Positions 32,145-35,077 of a stretch of 35,077 nt of DNA are shown here, one piece after another. Source of the stretch: Streptomyces mesophilus (GTDB taxonomy: Bacteria > Actinomycetota > Actinomycetes > Streptomycetales > Streptomycetaceae); contig NZ_JAAKZW010000063.1 of assembly GCF_011044995.1 (NCBI RefSeq), positions 1 through 35,077 of the forward strand, written 5' to 3'. The translations under genes and the position numbers were made by a program. The notes under the pieces are model-generated. The model ran no database searches, was not told where the DNA came from, and worked only from the letters and a program-made list of their open reading frames with translations. Every line of letters starts with the position of its first letter. The first letter of the stretch is position 1.

Positions 32145-33314
32145 ATGGCGAACCGGAAGCAGGCCGTGCCGCCCAGGGCTTTGGCGGTCGGCGATGTGGT
32201 GGCCGCCCCGGCGCGGGTCCTCGGGGAGTGGACGGCCGCGCAGATCGTCCGCATCCATGCCGATACGCAGACTGTGGCCGTGCTCGAGCTGGACTGGTCC
32301 GGCCCCGAGCCGTCCTCCGTGGGCGAGCTCGGCGCCGTCGTCCCCTTGCGGCTGAGCCACCACGCATGGAACGGGGCACTCTCCTTCTGCAACCGCGCAT
32401 GGATCCTGCCGCGCAGCCACAAGGTCATCGGATCGATGGCCCTGCTCCATGACGAACCTTCGCACTCGTACGCCTTCGCATGGGACCTGGGCGATCAACT
32501 CGCCCGGCAGCGGCGGTGGGACGCAGGTGTGCGGGAGGATCCGGCCGACGCCTGGACGGCGGAGTACACGGGTGAGGCGGTCAACGAGTTCCTCGGCCGG
32601 CCGGCAGCGCCCCGGGCCGAGGTGGCGCACCTGACGGTCAGGGACATCGACGAGCTCGACTGCGCCCGGCTCGTCCGGCGCTTCCCCGGTGTGACCCGGC
32701 TTCAGCTGTACGGACGCCTCGGTCTGCTCACCGCTGCGGGCGAGTTGAACCGGCTGACCGCACTGACGGGCGTCTCCATCAGCGACCTGTTCGGGATGAC
32801 CGAGGAGGACGTCCTTCGTCCGCGGTGCGTGCCGCAGGTGGAGTCCCTCGATCTGTACAGCGTTCCCGCCGCGTACGCCTCGGCCATGCGCCGCACCTGG
32901 CGACCCGAGATTCCGGCAGGGACGTACGTGTCCGTTCTGCGCTCCCGCAAGCCCGAGTGGGTCGAGGAGAACCGGAACAACCCGCTCCGCGACTGGGACG
33001 GCCGCGAACACATAAGCGCCGCCACCTACAGGCGGGCCGTCTCCGAGTACAAGGCGACGCGGAAGGCCGTATTCGAGGCGGCCGAAGGGCCCGCAGAGGG
33101 CCGGTCGGCGCGCATGGAGGAGATCGGGCGCGCATACGGCGAGGCGTTCAACCGGCTGGACCGCCGGGCCGGCTTCATCGAGACCGTCGAGCGGGAAGAG
33201 CTTTTCGACGTCCTCGACCACATCGTGAAGGAAGCCGAGGTGCACCACGGCCCCGTCCCGACAGCCGCCCGCGACAGCCTCATCTCCGGCGTGGAGGGCG
33301 TGCGGGACTGGTAG
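32145..33314 (+). CDS. Conserved hypothetical protein, unknown
   Basis: 389-residue soluble protein not recognised as a known family. The N-terminal part (residues 1-110) has ALAVGDVVAAPARVLGEWTA and VAVLELDWSGPEPSSVGELG, resembling a small beta-barrel. The central part (about 160-220) has regularly spaced leucines (LTVRDIDELDCARLVRRFPG, LQLYGRLGLLTAAGELNRLT) like irregular leucine-rich repeats. The C-terminal third is charged and helical. The ATG at 32145 lacks a Shine-Dalgarno sequence; TAGGAT lies exactly 7 bases upstream, consistent with a leaderless message. Divergent from the VOC gene by 109 bases. Followed by a hairpin. Confidence 0.7.
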   Translation: MANRKQAVPPRALAVGDVVAAPARVLGEWTAAQIVRIHADTQTVAVLELDWSGPEPSSVGELGAVVPLRLSHHAWNGALSFCNRAWILPRSHKVIGSMALLHDEPSHSYAFAWDLGDQLARQRRWDAGVREDPADAWTAEYTGEAVNEFLGRPAAPRAEVAHLTVRDIDELDCARLVRRFPGVTRLQLYGRLGLLTAAGELNRLTALTGVSISDLFGMTEEDVLRPRCVPQVESLDLYSVPAAYASAMRRTWRPEIPAGTYVSVLRSRKPEWVEENRNNPLRDWDGREHISAATYRRAVSEYKATRKAVFEAAEGPAEGRSARMEEIGRAYGEAFNRLDRRAGFIETVEREELFDVLDHIVKEAEVHHGPVPTAARDSLISGVEGVRDW

Positions 33315-33331
33315 CGGCGAACCTGTTGTCG

Positions 33332-33375
33332 TACGAAGGCGCCCGCCCCCGAAGTCGGGAGCGGGCACCTTCGTA
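33332..33375. terminator. Hairpin between convergent genes
   Basis: TACGAAGG-C-GCCCGC paired with GCGGGC-A-CCTTCGTA, one mismatch, loop of about 14 bases, downstream of the 389-residue ORF and facing dsbB. Confidence 0.75.
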
Positions 33376-33436
33376 TCGCCGCTGCGGGATGGCCTCAGGT
33401 CACGGGTTCGTCCTTGCGTGGACCCCTTGTCCCAGG

Positions 33437-34075
33437 TCAGTCGGTGATACCCACGTCGTGGAAGAACTGGTAGCGGCTCGGGTCGTCCGGCAGGAACCAG
33501 TGGAAGCCCTCCAGGAAGAACACCGCCACCAAGTTCACCGCGATCACCAGGCCCACGAAGCCGAGCACGACCAGGCCCGCCGTGCGGTACAGCGGGGACG
33601 TGGGGAGTTCGGTGTCGGACGTGTGGTGGGCGAAGGTCAGGACGATGCCGACGGCCACCACCGAGGCCATGAAGAGGATCCAGGCCCATACGTACATGTG
33701 CAGACCGAGCACCGGACTTCCGTACCCCTTGTCGCCGGGCAGGATGTGCAGCATCGTCTGGCGCCAGGACGTGAAGCCGCCCGCCATGACGGCGACGAGC
33801 GCCATGCCCCAGCCCATCATGTAGTCGCGGCCGGTGACGGTGCCGCTCATGCCGCGGCGCACGATCCAGGCCGCGCCGAGCGCCGCGAGCAGCATGAACA
33901 TGCGCTGCACCATGCACAGCGGGCACGGGTAGTCCCAGCTGATGAACTGCACGCCGAGTCCGCCGCAGACCACGCCGGTCCAGCCGACGGCGAAGAAGCA
34001 GGCGAACCAGAACTGGAGCCGGCCGAGGAGGCCGGGGCGGGTGGTGTCCGCGGGCGCGGAGGCCGTCGCCGCCAT
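33437..34075 (-). CDS. dsbB: DsbB-like disulfide bond formation membrane protein
   Basis: 212-residue membrane protein resembling DsbB, which passes electrons from disulfide-forming proteins to quinones. The first redox pair is intact: WDYPCPLCMVQRMFML with C51 and C54, the Arg after the second Cys included. Four to five hydrophobic helices follow. The second extracytoplasmic loop (LHILPGDKGYGSPVLGLHMY) contains no cysteine, whereas classical DsbB has a second essential pair there. The only other cysteines are C26 and C37, in or next to the first helix. It starts one base after the stop of a 54-residue membrane protein gene, so the two are coupled. Menaquinone is the expected electron acceptor. 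Confidence 0.8.
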   Translation of the reverse strand: MAATASAPADTTRPGLLGRLQFWFACFFAVGWTGVVCGGLGVQFISWDYPCPLCMVQRMFMLLAALGAAWIVRRGMSGTVTGRDYMMGWGMALVAVMAGGFTSWRQTMLHILPGDKGYGSPVLGLHMYVWAWILFMASVVAVGIVLTFAHHTSDTELPTSPLYRTAGLVVLGFVGLVIAVNLVAVFFLEGFHWFLPDDPSRYQFFHDVGITD

Positions 34076-34076
34076 G

Positions 34077-34241
34077 TCAGTAGCTCAGTCCGAGCTCGAG
34101 ACTGCTGGTGATGTGGTGCGACAGCAGGCCGATGGTGGCCAGCAGCACCACCCACCAGATGGTGAGGATGATCTTTCTCGGGCGGTCCTGGTACAGGACC
34201 ACCAGGGCGGCGAGCAGCCCGCCGAAGATGAGGGTGTCCAT
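34077..34241 (-). CDS. 54-residue membrane protein coupled to dsbB
   Basis: Short ORF beginning MDTLIFGGLLAALVVLYQDR and ending HITSSLELGLSY. Two hydrophobic helices (residues 3-16 and about 25-41, KIILTIWWVVLLATIGLLSH) are separated by a basic turn, QDRPRK. The stop lies one base before the dsbB ATG, so translation is almost certainly coupled. No Shine-Dalgarno sequence; TACCCT 8 bases upstream could be the -10 of a leaderless transcript. No cysteines. Not a recognised family; it may be a structural partner of the DsbB-like protein. Confidence 0.68.
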   Translation of the reverse strand: MDTLIFGGLLAALVVLYQDRPRKIILTIWWVVLLATIGLLSHHITSSLELGLSY

Positions 34242-34460
34242 GCGCGCGGAGGGTAGGCGCCGGAGCCCGCGCCAGGGGTGACCTGGCGGTCGGCGCCCCG
34301 GTGCGATCACCCGTGAGGTCGCCGGGTTGCGCCCTTCGGGCCTGGGGACGGCAGGGCCTACGGCCCGCTCCTGAGGCGTCCAACGGGTCTGGCCGGGCGC
34401 CCCTCCTGTCGCCGAGGATGGAAGCCGCGACGGGAGCATCCGGTCGCGAAAGGAGCATCG

Positions 34461-35003
34461 GTGAAGAGGATCGAGACCGCGCGGCTCGTGCTGCGGCGCT
34501 GGCGCGAGGAGGACGTGGCCGCGATGGCCGCCGTCAACGCCGACCCCGAGGTGATGCGCTGGATCGGCGACGGGTCGGTGCGGGACGAGGCGCGGACCCG
34601 GGCCGGGATCGAGGCGATCGAGCGGGAATGGGAGCACGAGGGGTTCGGGCTCTTCGCGGTCGAGGTGCGCGAGAGCGGCCGGCTCGCCGGGTTCACCGGG
34701 CTCTCGGTGCCGCACTTCCTGCCCGAGGTGCTGCCGGCGGTCGAGATCGGCTGGCGGCTCGGGCGTGAGTTCTGGGGCAAGGGGTACGCGACGGAGGCCG
34801 CCGGGGCGGCGCTGCGCTTCGGATTCCTCGACCGGGGTCTGAACCAGATCGTCAGCATCGCCCAGCCCGAGAACACGGCTTCGGAACGGATCATGGCCAA
34901 GCTGGGGATGCGGCTGCTCCGGGAGACGGTGGATCCGGGGGCCGGGCGGGTGGCCCGGGTGCATGGCCTGAGCAGGGTCGAGTACGAGGCGGCCGCGGCG
35001 TAA
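34461..35003 (+). CDS. RimJ/RimL-type GNAT acetyltransferase
   Basis: 180-residue acetyltransferase of the RimJ/RimL/Acetyltransf_3 type. It opens RIETARLVLRRWREEDVAAM, and the acetyl-CoA loop is GREFWGKGYATEAAGAALRF near residues 95-114. The late motif PENTASERIMAKLGMRLLRE is typical. The GTG at 34461 has AAGGAG 6 bases upstream. Substrate may be a protein N-terminus or a small amine. Its stop is followed by a tandem repeat that runs to the window edge. Confidence 0.9.
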   Translation: MKRIETARLVLRRWREEDVAAMAAVNADPEVMRWIGDGSVRDEARTRAGIEAIEREWEHEGFGLFAVEVRESGRLAGFTGLSVPHFLPEVLPAVEIGWRLGREFWGKGYATEAAGAALRFGFLDRGLNQIVSIAQPENTASERIMAKLGMRLLRETVDPGAGRVARVHGLSRVEYEAAAA

Positions 35004-35010
35004 CCGGGGC

Positions 35011-35074
35011 GGCCGGGGAGCAACGCGCGCGGCCGGCCGGAGAGCAACGCGCACGCGGCCGGAGAGCAGCACCG
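35011..35074. repeat. 22-24 bp tandem repeat at the window end
   Basis: GGCCGGRGAGCAACGCGC occurs at 35011 and 35035, with a diverged third copy at 35057, immediately after the GNAT stop codon. It may continue past the window. Confidence 0.8.
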
Positions 35075-35077
35075 CGC

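Noticed and set aside
31884..33926. Long minus-strand open frame across the 389-residue ORF and dsbB
   Set aside because: It conflicts with the TAGGAT-led plus-strand ORF, and in the dsbB part it is out of frame with the clear DsbB motifs.
1..35077. Biosynthetic gene cluster, defence island, prophage or integrative element
   Set aside because: No polyketide or peptide synthetase, nuclease/toxin system, integrase, transposase or phage gene is seen, and composition is uniform; the window looks like conserved core chromosome.

Overview
The window looks like a chromosomal core segment of a Streptomyces species or close relative. The reasons are very high GC with strong G/C bias at third codon positions, frequent GTG starts, many 4-base ATGA or GTGA gene overlaps, several apparently leaderless starts, and actinobacterial families such as CU044_5270, DUF4229 and PLDc_N. 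No tRNA, rRNA, transposase, integrase, phage gene or CRISPR array was seen. From memory, the gene order around hemL, the ccs genes and the mqn genes resembles the hemL-to-mqnE region of model streptomycetes; this was not checked against a database.

Layout. 1-5.3 kb: an MDR oxidoreductase coupled to a flavodoxin-fold quinone reductase; a FAD monooxygenase divergent from its likely TetR repressor, with two tandem operator pairs between them; a CorA transporter. 5.5-8.2 kb: conserved hypotheticals and a YihY/BrkB membrane protein, with tandem repeats at the gene 3' ends. 8.2-15.8 kb: hemL and a histidine phosphatase, then a deacetylase-like lipoprotein and the complete system II cytochrome c maturation set resA-ccdA-resB-ccsB. 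15.9-19.7 kb: an ECF-type sigma factor with its CU044_5270 partner, an SRPBCC protein, a 2-oxoglutarate/Fe(II)-type oxygenase and a PLDc_N membrane protein. 19.8-28.9 kb: late menaquinone (futalosine pathway) genes mqnL, an uncharacterised coupled ORF, mqnP, mqnM, an Lrp/AsnC regulator and mqnE, interspersed with an SDR, a deoxynucleoside kinase, a rhomboid protease and a 45-residue small protein. 28.9-35 kb: GNAT, DUF4229, a cysteine-rich leader peptide ahead of a TcyP-like symporter, a VOC protein, an unknown protein, a small membrane protein coupled to a DsbB-like protein, and a second GNAT.

Working together: heme synthesis (hemL), cytochrome c maturation (ccs), menaquinone (mqn) and thiol oxidation (DsbB-like) make this largely a respiration and extracytoplasmic redox neighbourhood.

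Most interesting observations: (1) a leaderless Cys-rich LHVDLCRC leader peptide predicted to control a cystine-type symporter by attenuation; (2) an uncharacterised protein translationally coupled at both ends between mqnL and mqnP; (3) two pairs of abutting 14-bp operators exactly 56 bp apart that cover both promoters of a TetR/monooxygenase pair; (4) at least eight independent short tandem duplications, many containing the stop codon of an adjacent gene; (5) a DsbB-like protein without the second cysteine pair, coupled to a tiny membrane protein.
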